Shown one piece after another: positions 12,201 through 25,546 of a stretch of DNA of 64,000 nt. This DNA comes from Xestospongia muta (lineage: Eukaryota; Porifera; Demospongiae; Haplosclerida; Petrosiidae): assembly GCA_963693285.1 (NCBI GenBank), contig OY848926.1:563001-627000 (forward strand), given 5' to 3'. The stretch's first letter is position 1. Each line of letters begins with the position of its first letter. Both the position numbers and the translations under genes were made by a program. The notes under the pieces were generated by a model, which was not told the DNA's origin, searched no databases, and saw only the letters and a program-made list of their open reading frames with translations.

Positions 12201-15179
12201 CATATACACAAGCCTTTGGTCACATCCATTTTTAAACTTACAACATCCAAAATACAATACAATAGACCATCATAGTATTGTTATTATACTGTTCCATAGC
12301 TCCACTTCTAAACCTTTAAATTGTATAGCTATGTGAGAAAGAGTATCACCAAGGGCTTCAGTATTACTGCTAGTAAACATGCATATACAAGTCCTTTGTA
12401 ACATAAATAAACAATTTAATAAAGAATTAATGTTTGAGTTCCTCAGACCACATAACTAAAATATCAAAGGCCAATCAGAATTATCTTTTTAAATTTCATT
12501 CTGGTAGGGAAGATAACTATTGGTAGGAAACACATATACACAAGCCTTTGGTCACATCCATTTTTAAACTTACAGCATCCAAAATACAATACAATAGACC
12601 ATCTTAGTATTGTTATTATAGTGTTCCATAGCTTCACTTCTAAACCTTTAAATTGTATAGCTATGTGAGAAAGAGGATCACCAAGGGCTTAAGATTTACA
12701 TAATATCATATATAGAATACAGTGTACATGTCACTCTTATGTCTTAATAACTGTAATAACTAGTTTGGTTAAGAGGGCCAGAGGTCTTGTATTATCATAT
12801 TCATAGCTCTTTGTTAAAGTGGTGGCGCCATCTATCTTGCGTATAATGCTGCCATAACAAAAGGTTATGATAATTTAAACATGCAGACAGTTCGTGAACA
12901 ACATGTACAGGTGGTAAGGTAACCCAAGTGTACATGTTGATATTCATAGCTTTTTGTTAAGGTGGTGGCGCCATCTATCTTGCATATAATGCTGCCATAA
13001 CAAAAGGTTATGATCATTTAAACATGCAGACAGCTCGTGAACAACATGTACAGGTGGTAAGGTAACCCAAGTGTACATGTTGATATTCATAGCTTTTTGT
13101 TAAAGTGTGGCGCCATCTATCTTACGTATAATGCTGCCATAACAAAAGGTTATGATCATTTAAACATGCAGACAACTCGTGAACAACATGTACAGGTGGT
13201 AAGGTAACCCAAGTGTACATGTTGACATTCATAGCTTTTTGTTAAAGTGTGGTGCCATCTATCTTGCGTATAATGCTGCCATAACAAAAGGTCATGATCA
13301 TTTAAACATGCAGACAGCTCGTGAACAACATGTACAGGTGGTAAGGTAACCCAAGTGTACATGTTGATATTCATACCTTTTTGTTAATGTGGTGGCGCCA
13401 TTTATCTTGCGTGTATGGGATGTCCTCTTATACGAGTGCCCACTGATTCCTTTATTAAAATGCCCTCATCTTAGAGGGTAAAGAACTATATGGTTTACCT
13501 TATTTGGGTAATTGAAAATACAATCCCAAGGTTCTATGTTTGTTGATTTATTACTTAGCCAGTAATCCATTAAATAATCCAGTATTAAGAACCATTATTA
13601 CTATTACATATTGGATGTTACTTTCATTTCATTTTGGTAGAGAAGATAACAAGACATCTACTGCTAGTAAACATATATATACAAGTCCTTAGTAACATAA
13701 GTAAATAATTAAATAAAGAATTAATGTTTGAGCTCTTCAGACCACATAACTAAAATATCAAAGGCCAATCAGAATTATCTTTTTTAATTTCATTCCGGTA
13801 GGGAAGATAACTATTGCTTGGAAACATATATACACAAGCCTTTGTTCACATCTTTTTTTAAACTTACAACATCCAAAATACAATACAATAGACCATCACA
13901 GTATTGTTATTATACTGTTCCATAGGTCCATTTCTTAACTTTTAAATTGTATAGCTATGTGAGAGAAAATATCACCAAGGGTTTCAGGATTTACATAATA
14001 TTGTGTATAGAATACAGTGTACGTTGAGGTCACACTTATTGCTATATAAACCATTATATAAAACCTGTATTAAGAACCAGTATCACTATTATATTGGGTG
14101 TTATAATGTATTTGTGGCTGTCATAGTAACAGAACATGTGACAGAGAGTCAAACAATGGGTGGCCAGATATTTGAGGTAATGTATAAAATTATTCTGACA
14201 AGACACTATACAAAATCACACAACATGGGACAAATAAATATTAACTTATTCATTACCTGTGAAACTGTACCAATCGGTTCAAAACTCACTGACCAAACTA
14301 AGAGAAGAGAAAAGGAAGAGGAAATGACAGCTATTCATAGGAAGACAAATGATTGTGCATGCTAATCAACTTTTATAAATGTTAAGTGTGCAAATCTCAG
14401 ATTATAAACTTATTCACTCATTCATAAACAATGATGGCATCTGGTAGCCAACTGCTTTTCATTTTGATACATGTAGTCATGTCCTTAACATGAGCATATT
14501 GTTAGCAAAACAAACATTAGTATGTCAAGTCTATATAACATTGTAAAGTATTATTGTCTATGATTATCTCATCAAAACAAACTTTAACAACAAGTATTAT
14601 TTATTTATTTATTTATTTATCTATTTATATTATCGTATATTGCTGAAGTATGTTTGCACAAACATTGGACCCTAAGCAATGCAAATAACTTTGTTGTCTT
14701 GCGAGATAATTACATGGGATTTTTACCAATGTATTTTGCATGCTAAAGCTGGTATTTTGCAAGATAATCAACTTCATTGCAAGTAGGGAAGATATTGAAC
14801 TAAAACATCTCTCTATGCAATGTCAATGATGTACCATACAAATACCTATGTAGTTAACATTAATATTTGAGCTGATCTTAACCCTTTTAGTTTTTTTACT
14901 ACTGTACAAGTCATATTGCGAATTGTTAGCATTGATTGCATAGATTATAAATAATTCACTTCGCGTCCATGCATATCACATTTTTTTAATGAGGTCAAAA
15001 GTCAGTGCAATCATACTACAAAATGATTCAATTATTATGTAAGACAGTTCGTCGACTCGGCCACAAGACACACAGTCGACAACAAAAACATTGTTACAAC
15101 GCTTTCTCGTATAATTTGTGTTGTCTGTCAATTACAACTTACAAGCAAAGAAGACCACTGTCAGCCACAAGAGTTTCAT
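9215..15179 (-). CDS. Secreted single-saposin (SapB) protein, copy A
   Basis: Six exons with exact phase agreement: 15143-15179 (signal peptide MKLLWLTVVFFA), 14257-14297 (FWSVSFEPIGTVSQ), 9992-10063, 9848-9907, 9726-9785 and 9215-9271 (TAG). The product is 108 residues: signal peptide, short linker and one complete saposin B domain with the six cysteines in LCDICK, DKC, CKDL, EVC and GYC. The exon pattern of the domain (72, 60, 60, 57 bases) equals that of the SapB cassettes in the prosaposin-like gene at 27355-36952. Saposin-like proteins bind or perturb lipid membranes; whether this one is antimicrobial or a lysosomal activator cannot be said. The intron between exons 2 and 3 is 4.2 kb and consists of tandem repeats. 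Confidence 0.85.
11455..11795. repeat. 142-bp minisatellite, block 1
   Basis: About two and a third copies of the 142-bp unit containing tattcatagctttttgttaa, ggcgccatctatcttgcg, atgctgccataacaaaa, cagctcgtgaacaacatg and caggtggtaaggtaaccc. Confidence 0.85.
12795..13415. repeat. 142-bp minisatellite, block 2
   Basis: About four copies of the same 142-bp unit in direct orientation with a few substitutions per copy. Because 142 is not a multiple of three, the reading frame shifts with each copy, so open stretches here are not protein genes. Confidence 0.88.
14298..15142. other. First intron of saposin A
   Basis: Noncoding intron between the signal-peptide exon and the second exon. It holds a short (TTTA)n tract near 14600-14626 and is matched almost base for base by 21725-22559 in copy 2. 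No other feature is seen. Confidence 0.7.
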
Positions 15180-15432
15180 CTTTTGGTTCACCAGAAGTAG
15201 AGGGGTTTCACTGTCTTGCGTAAAATATCGGTAAGAACGTGGAAACTATTTCAGATGAACTGCTCGTGTTATTATATACGCACATGTCATGTGACTAAAT
15301 TAATTTGCGTATTCTTGATTACTTATTTTTGTTAGGGTATTACTCTTATAGCAGTACAATAAATCATAGAAGTCTATTGTTGTGGTGATTGATATGAACG
15401 GATCTTGTTTCTTGTGGTAGCGTAAACGTCAA

Positions 15433-15657
15433 TTATATAGGCCACGCCCATTTCTGGACGTCTGCATTGCACAGTGACCTACACAACGCTTTGCAACCAA
15501 ATTTTGTACAAAATATTAAAAGAAAAAAAACATCATCAATATTACCTCTAGAAAGTACAGATCGAGCAATTCTTAGTCTCTGTATCATACGCTTCGCTAG
15601 CGAAATATATGGTACCGAGACTAGGAGAAATCCATGAACGGACAAAGTTCCAGCCAA
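15433..15657 (-). other. Duplicated exon-like open stretch upstream of saposin A
   Basis: Reads MAGTLSVHGFLLVSVPY then SLAKRMIQRLRIARSVLSR, followed by a good donor (agag|gtaatatt). The homologous stretch at 22851-23075 keeps the frame open with a few substitutions. It lies upstream of the saposin signal exon on the same strand and could be an alternative 5' exon or a fragment of another gene. No continuing exon was found. Related DNA appears in the opposite orientation near 25890-26000. Confidence 0.3.
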
Positions 15658-15659
15658 GA

Positions 15660-17595
15660 AGAGATCAAAAACTTAATGGATCCAACTATAGAACTGCTGA
15701 ATTGACCTGCTAATCTATTTTCACGACAACAGTGGCTATCCGAAATCGCTTATAGCTATCTTCTTTTTCCACTCTATCCACATTGCAAGCAAAAATCAAT
15801 TATGGAACTCCTCCTACAGACTTCAATTTGTTTGTCTTGTACATGCTCATGATCTCACGTTATTTCATGTTAGAAATACTGTCTATTGCAAAAAGGCAAG
15901 TTTATTAAAAGAACTTGTTTATATATAAGCCTATAATTTGTGTGTTGGTGTCATTTTATATGTTAGAACTGTTGACTGTGAGTTTACGATAATATTATTC
16001 TTGTTGTTTAGGTGACTCTGTGCTGCAGAGCAAAAGAGAGCGAATAATAGTTCATTCAGCTGTTAGGTTATACTCGGCTCTGGCTGTGAGTTTTTAATTA
16101 ATACAGTTAATTAATTGTATATTTGTTTGGATATTTTTAGTTTCCAATGTTTGGTTTTTAATTTTTTACTTTTACAATTAAATTTAAAAGTTAAAGTCAA
16201 TGCTGTTTTTAAAAGAAAAAGACCATAATTTGTTTGCGAATAGTGATTGTTATTTTGTTGCAACAAGCAAAAGAGAGCTTCAAAGTTTGGTGAAGCAAAA
16301 GTATACTGAAGTGACTAAGAAATAGAGAATAAGAAAGTTATAATAATAAAGAAGTATGAAGACTACCAACTCTAGTCAAGTAGCTCTTGTCAAGAGATAG
16401 AAATTGTAATAAAGAACTCTTATAAACCAGTATCGTTTACATCAAAATCAATGTATGAAATAAACAAATTAGTTTCAGTTATTAATTTGTAGATAACACA
16501 ACATGGAGTGTGTTTAACACTTAATCAAACTAGGTATGTTAATTTCCTTGATTTGTGTACAATGGTAATTTTTTTCTTTTTGGGTACTAAAGAAACTGTT
16601 AACCACAAGTGGGGCATGTATCAAAGATCAAAAGGATTTTTTGCAATCCTGCACATGCACACACATATAGAGAAATTGTTCAAGCAGGGCTATACACACA
16701 CACACACACACACACACATATGTGTATATATATACACCTCATGGGTCAAAACAATTATAAGATTGCCTGGTATGTGTGGCTCAAAACAATTATAAAAGTA
16801 CCTCCTGGTATGTGGAATAAAAAGGGACAATTTATCTTTCCTGTGTTATAAATGGATCATTACCTGAATTAAATTTTTCTGACTAGCATGCACAACATGT
16901 GAGGTTGTCTTTGACCACATCAACATGTATCTACAGCTGTTTATATGTCCGATTCCACAATTTAATGTATGGTTTCATTTATGTAACTTTTGTTAGCAAT
17001 GAATGTAAGCAATTAACATAATGACCCACAAATGTACATAGTAACCAATGAATATCATTGCTTTATTATCATAAGCACTTTGAATCAGATCAAAGCTTCT
17101 GTAGCTAAGAAAATATCTTTGAGTAGTTTTTTAACTTTTGCTAATTCTCTAATCTTAAAACCTAGCACTGACCATTCATTATATACAAAAACAGTTCCAT
17201 CAAAATTATTTTAGAACAATTGTTACAACTTATTCTCCTCAGATGTCTCCTTTACATTTAACTAAGGACTTGTTTTCAGCCATTTTTGATTTGATGAGAT
17301 ATATCTCCACATTTTCATTTCGTGAGAAGCTGTTACAACAGTTGGTAGAGCAGTTATTGTTTAATGCTAGACTATGAATTAAAGTTAGTAAAGAGTGAGG
17401 AGTATGATAAATTATACAGTACATGTTTGTACTAAATATTGCTGGTCTATAGTAAAATACAATACATAAGTTATAAACCAAACTTCATTATAATCTTGTT
17501 GTGGTTGTACATGTAGTTAACTTGAAAGGTACTAAAAGATAATTTAATTAAAGAATTTTATGCATTATGTCTTGAAAATATGACTAATCATAATT
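15660..17595. other. Intergenic DNA of duplication copy 1
   Basis: Mostly AT-rich and noncoding. It holds a (CA)n microsatellite at about 16694-16718 and, on the plus strand at 17241-17378, an open helical stretch MSPLHLTKDLFSAIF...QQLVEQLLFNARL ending in TGA after a possible acceptor (ctcctcag). That stretch is kept nearly unchanged in copy 2. I do not recognise it. Confidence 0.5.
17241..17378 (+). pseudogene. Helical coding-like fragment (copy 1)
   Basis: Open from ATG 17241 with the pieces MSPLHLTKDLFSAIFDLMRY and LLQQLVEQLLFNARL, then TGA. It follows a splice-acceptor-like ctcctcag. The amphipathic helices look like part of an ARM/HEAT-type repeat. Copy 2 (about 24748-24885) differs by only a codon or so. 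No further exons of such a gene are visible, so it is probably a fragment. Confidence 0.35.
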
Positions 17596-17689
17596 ATTAA
17601 AATATTAAAAAAATGTTTCCTGTGTGATTATATTTGCTATGTAACAAGCAATAGAAATTGTGAATTTGATTGCCATGTGCATGAAGTGG

Positions 17690-17920
17690 AGTGATGCCTT
17701 TGTCTGCAGCTGATATGCCACCAGTCTCGACTTTGGAAATTAAAATTGCCTCTAGACCTGGTATATTTCCTTCGAAGGCAGCTTTATGAGCAGGCAATTT
17801 TGCATTGGCATAATTCTTCGAGGTTGGATCAACTTGACCCCCTTTTACAGCTTTCACTCTCTTCTGATACTGCTTCAAACCTTTATCATTTAAAGTACAA
17901 TGCTTAACTGAGGAAGCCAT
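17690..17920 (-). pseudogene. Truncated copy of the ankyrin-gene first exon
   Basis: Starts MASSVKHCTLNDKG exactly like the ankyrin gene at 8832 and follows it for about 80 residues (AAFEGNIPGLEAILISKVE), then departs at KGITPLH where the duplication breakpoint lies. There is a four-base difference at the edge (ccatatgaagtgg in copy 1, ccatgtgcatgaagtgg here). None of the downstream ankyrin exons follow, so this is a 5' gene fragment created by the duplication. It may still carry a working promoter. Confidence 0.8.
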
Positions 17921-18302
17921 GGCTTTCTTTCAAAAACCAGGCGTGGCTCTGCAAGTTTGCTTCTTATTTGAGGGGGGTGGTGAACAGACAAAACTCAACT
18001 TATGAATAATTTCTCAATAATAATAATTAGTTGTGATAATCCAGCAATGAATACTTTTATACACCAAAGTAACAATCAATTTTTCATAAGATTTAAATTT
18101 TATTTTTTTCAGCAAAAAACGAGGGGGGAAACAAATTAAAGAGTATAATGTAAACAAGAGAAGATACTAATTATATCAATTACTGTAGCAAAAAGTCAAG
18201 CATTAACAAATCTAGATTATTGGTATGTTCTAGTAACAAAACCAAATAGCAAGCAAAAAACTATAAAAGCTAATAATGCTTCTTAGACACAGCAAAAGGA
18301 AG

Positions 18303-21300
18303 CTAGCGCTTTTTGGTAGAGGAACAAAATCCCAGGTGTTCACAAATTTCTTCAGGTGTCTATAGAGACAAACAAACTAGTATGATGTGATGGAATATTC
18401 TGTAAAATTGATTACACAATTACACGATAATTTTTGTATAAAATTAATGAATCTATAACACATCATGATGGTTTAAAACTATTATAAGTTCATCAACACT
18501 TACATCTCCATCTTCCAACATATCCCAAACTGTGTCAAAATTGTTATTAACTAATTGCTCACACTGCAAGACAACAAGATATATTAAACATACAGTATAT
18601 TAATAACACTACACAACATGTATACCTGTTGTTCAAAGAGAGGATAATCAGCACATTTGTCTATAGCAGCTTGTTTTACTTCCTCCTACAAAAAATTATA
18701 ATGTGTATACGTATGCATTAGTGCATGTATGTGCAAGTTATGAAGTTACTACAGTTATGATATACTCACTTTTGTACTGCCACTGTCCTTAGCATCTTTC
18801 GCAGCTGCGACAACTGCTTTACAAATGTCACAGAGAGCATTCTATAATTGAACAGATTGGAAAAAATTATAGCATTAACAGTTTAATGACATACAAAATT
18901 GATGAATCTCTAAATAATATTATGTTTTGCCTTACTAAGATAGAAAAATAATAATTTGTCAAATAAATAATTTAACAAATAATTAATGTTTGAGCTCTTC
19001 CAGACCACCTAACTAAAATGTCAAAGGCCAATCAGAATTACGTTTTTAATTTCATTCTGGTAGGGAAGATAACTATTGCTAGGAAACACATATACACAAA
19101 CCATTGGTCACATCCATTTTTAAACTTACAACATCCACAATAAAATACAATAGACCATCTTAGTATTGTTATTATACTGTTCCATAACTCCACTTCTAAA
19201 CCTTTAATTTGTATAGCTATGTGAGAAAAAGTACCACCAAGGGCTTCAGTATTTACATAATATCGTGTATAGAATACAGTGTACATGTACACTTTATGTC
19301 TTAATAACTGTAATAACTAGTTTGGTTAAGAGGGCAAGAGGTCTAGTATTATCATATTCATAGCTCTTTGTTAAAGTTGTGGTGCCATCTATCTTGCGTA
19401 TAATGCTGCCATAACAAAAGGTCATGATCATTTAAACATGCATACAGCTCGTGAACAACATGTACAGGTGATAAGGTAACCCAAGTGTACATGTTGATAT
19501 TCATCACTTTTTGTTAAAGTGGTGGCGCCATCTATCTTGCATATATGGGATGTCCTCTTTTATGAGTGCCCACTGATACTTTTATTAAAATGCCCTCATC
19601 TTAGAGGGGAAAGGAGAATATGGTTTACCTTATTTGGGTAATTGAAAATACAATCTCAAGGTTCTATGTTTGTTGATTTATTACTTAGCCAGTAATCCAT
19701 TACATAATCCAGTATTAAGAACCATTATTACTATTACATATTGGTTGTTACTTTCATTTCATTTTAGTAGAGAAGATAACAAGACATCTACTGCTAGTAA
19801 ACATACTGGTCCTTTGTAACATAAATAAATAATTAAATAAAGAATTAATGTTTGAGCTCTTCAGACCACATAACTAAATTGTCAAAGGTCAATCATAATT
19901 ATCTTTTTAAATTTCATTCTGGTAGGGAAGATAACTATTGCTAGGAAACACATATACACAAACCATTGGTCACATCCATTTTTAAACTTACAACATCCAA
20001 AATAAAATACAATAGACCATCTTAGCATTGTTATTATACTGTTCCATAGCTCCCCTTCTAAACCTTTAAATTGTATAGCTATGTGAGAAAGAGTATTACC
20101 AAGGGCTTCAGTATTTACATAATATCGTGTATAGAATACAGTGTACATGTACACTTTATGCCTTAATAACTGTAATAACTAGTTTGGTTAAGAGGGCAAG
20201 AGGTCTAGTATTATCATATTCATAGCTCTTTGTTAAAGTTGTGGCGCCATCTATCTTGCGTATAATGCTGCCATAACAAAAGGTTATGATCATTTAAACA
20301 TGCAGACAGCTCGTGAACAACATGTACAGGTGGTAAGGTAACCCAAGTGTACATGTTGATATTCATAGCTTTTTGTTAAAGTGTGGTGCCATCTATCTTG
20401 AGTATAATGCTGCCATAACAAAAGGTTATGATTATTTAAACATGCAGACAGCTCGTGAACAACATGTACAAGTGGTAAGGTAACCCAAGTGTACATGTTG
20501 ATATTCATAGCTTTTTGTTAAAGTGTGGTGCCATCTATCTTGAGTATAATGCTGCCATAACAAAAGGTTATGATTATTTAAACATGCAGACAGCTCGTGA
20601 ACAACATGTACAAGTGGTAAGGTAACCCAAGTGTACATGTTGATATTCATAGCTTTTTGTTAAAGTGTGGTGCCATCTATCTTGAGTATAATGCTGCCAT
20701 AACAAAAGGTTATGATTATTTAAACATGCAGACAGCTCGTGAACAACATGTACAAGTGGTAAGGTAACCCAAGTGTACATGTTGATATTCATACCTTTTT
20801 GTTAAAGTGGTGGCGCCATCTATCTTGCGTATATGGGATGTCCTTATTTATGAGTACCCACTGATACTTTTAGTGAAATACCCTCATCTTAGAGGGAAAG
20901 AACATACCTTATTTGGGTAATTGATAAATACAATCCCAGACTTCTATATTTGTTGATATATAACTTAGCTAATAAACCATTATTAAGAACCAAAAATCCA
21001 GTATTAAGAACCATTATTACTATTACATATTGGGTGTTACTTTCATTTCATTTTGGTAGAGAAGATAACAAGACATCTACTCCTAGTAAACATACTGGTC
21101 CTTTGTAACATAAATAAATAATTAAATAAATAATTAATGTTTGAGCTCTTCAGACCACATAACTAAATTGTCAAAGGCCAATCAGAATTATCTTTTTTAA
21201 TTTCATGATCATTCTGGTAGGGAAGATAACTATTGCTAGAAAACACATATACACAAGCCTTTGGTCAAATCCATTTTCAAACTTACAACATCTAAAATAC

Positions 21301-22596
21301 AATACAATATACCATCTTAGTATTGTTATTATACTGTTCCATAGCTCCACTTCTAAACCTTTAAATTGTATAGCTATGTGAGAAAGAGTATCACCAAGGG
21401 TTTCAGTATTTACATAATATTGTATATAGAATACAGTGTATATTGACGTCACATTTATTGCTATATAAACCATTATTATAAAACCTGTATTAAGAATCAG
21501 TATCACTATTATATTGGGTGTTAAAATGTATTTGTGGCTGTCATAGTAACAGAACATGTGACAGAGTGTCAAACAATGGGTGGCCAGATATTTGATGTGG
21601 TGTATAAAATTATTCTGACAAGATACTACCCTTATACAAAATCACACAACATGGGACAAATAAAATATTAACTTATTCATTACCTGTGCAACTGTACCAA
21701 TTGGTTCAAAACTCACTGACCAAACTAAAAGAAGAGAAAAGGAAGAAGAAATGACAGCCATTCGTAGGGAGACAAATGATTGTGCTAATCAACTTTTATA
21801 AATGTTAAGTGTGCAAATCTCAGATTATAAACTTATTCACTCATTCATAAACAATGATGGCATCTGGTAGCCAACTGCTTTTCATTTTGATACATGTAGT
21901 CATGTCCTTAACATAAGCATATTGTTAGCAAAACAAAGATTAGTATGTCAAGTCTATATAACATTGTAAAGTATTATTGTCTATGATTATCTCATCAAAA
22001 CAAACTTTAACAACAAGTATTATTTATTTATTTATTTATCTATTTATATTATCGTATATTGCTGAAGTATGTTTGCACAAACGTTGGACCCTAAGCAATG
22101 CAAATAACTTTGTTGTCTTGCGAGATAATTACATGGGATTTTTACCAATGTATTTTGCATGCTAAAGCTGGTATTTTGCAAGAAAATCAACTTCATTGCA
22201 AGTAGGGAAGATATTGAACTAAAACATCTCTCTATGCAATGTCAATGATGTACCATACAAATACCTATGTAGTTAACATTAATATTTGAGCTGATCTTAA
22301 CCCTTTTAGTTTTTTTTACTACTGTACAAGTCATATTGCTAGCATTGATTGCATAGATTATAAATAATTCACTTCGCGTTCATGCGTATCAGATTGCTTT
22401 TAATAATGAGGTCAAAAGTCAGTGCAATCATACTGCAAAATGACTCAATTATTATGTAACACAGTTCGTCGACTCGGCCACAAGACACACAGTCGACAAC
22501 AAAAACATTGTTACAATGCTTTCTCGTATAATTTGTGTTGTCTGTCAATTACAACTTACAAGCAAAGAAGACCACTGTCAGCCACAAGAGTTTCAT
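18303..22596 (-). CDS. Secreted single-saposin (SapB) protein, copy B
   Basis: Six exons: 22560-22596 (MKLLWLTVVFFA), 21684-21724 (FWSVSFEPIGTVAQ), 18770-18841, 18626-18685, 18504-18563 and 18303-18359. The 108-residue product has the same signal peptide, linker and full six-cysteine SapB domain as copy A (LCDICK, DKC, CEQL, EIC, GFC). Divergence is concentrated in the mature domain (for example CKDLVNDNIDTIW in A against CEQLVNNNFDTVW here) while the signal peptide and the flanking DNA stay nearly identical. This hints at selection or gene conversion acting on the secreted part. The intron between exons 2 and 3 holds three higher-order repeat units. Confidence 0.85.
18980..21440. repeat. Higher-order tandem repeat array filling saposin-B intron
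   Basis: Three units start at about 18985, 19847 and 21138 and have the same make-up as the array in saposin A. One unit holds a single 142-bp repeat (about 19360-19530) and the next holds four. Confidence 0.8.
20215..20830. repeat. 142-bp minisatellite, block in copy B
   Basis: Four direct copies with 142-base spacing. Three neighbours are essentially identical (gtgtggtgccatctatcttg, acaagtggtaaggtaaccc), which shows very recent expansion. Confidence 0.92.
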
Positions 22597-22599
22597 CTT

Positions 22600-25160
<2,561 letters not shown>

Positions 25161-25189
25161 ATTGTGAATTCAATTAAAAATGTTGCATG

Positions 25190-25546
25190 TTTGACAGCTA
25201 CCTTTAAATTCTATTATGTAATTAATCTAAAATATCCTTTAGCAATGCTAACCTGTTCTATTTCACTTAGGGAACATGTCTATCGTACAAAGTTTAGCCA
25301 TCCTATACTAACTACAGACTTTCAAAGTTTCTTACACAAAATCAACCATCTGTGAAGTACCCTGATGTTAGACCTAAATTATTAGCTAGAGTCATAACAA
25401 GTAAAAATGCTGTGATGAACTTAATGAGAAAGAACATAAAAAAGTTGAAAAGATGAAGCAAAAAGAAGCAAGGAAAGTGGATTGTTGGATAAGGAATCTT
25501 GAGAAGGTTGAGAAACATGAACAGTTAAGGGAGGCTAAGTATAAAG
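25190..25546 (+). pseudogene. Frameshifted coding-like fragment, lysine-rich
   Basis: Just right of the duplication. One frame reads VKYPDVRPKLLARVITSKNA and stops. The adjoining frame opens at the same place and reads DELNEKEHKKVEKMKQ then NLEKVEKHEQLREAKYKG up to a donor (aaag|gtgaag). The overlap of two coding-like frames suggests one ancestral ORF broken by a frameshift. The family is not recognised. Confidence 0.35.

Larger units (their letters stand above)
10206..14020. repeat. Higher-order tandem repeat array filling saposin-A intron
   Basis: Units of roughly 0.9-1.3 kb, one of them cut to about 0.33 kb, each beginning near aatgtttgag.tc. Starts are at about 10209, 11087, 12098, 12429 and 13724. 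Each full unit holds a fixed part (tcattctggtagggaagat, ttgtatagctatgtgag, taactagtttggttaagag), a variable number of 142-bp minisatellite repeats, and a second fixed part (tgggatgtcctctt, aagacatctactgctagtaa). A single ancestral unit survives in the homologous intron of the prosaposin-like gene (about 35530-36180). Confidence 0.8.

Noticed and set aside
11525..20792. Series of ~72-residue frames beginning MNINMYTWVT
   Set aside because: They come from the 142-bp minisatellite; 142 is not a multiple of three, so no continuous protein exists and the frames overlap each other's repeat units.
10206..21440. Possible CRISPR array because of regular repeats
   Set aside because: The repeat unit is 142 bp and contiguous with no unique spacers, lies in an intron of a spliced gene, and the sequence is eukaryotic.
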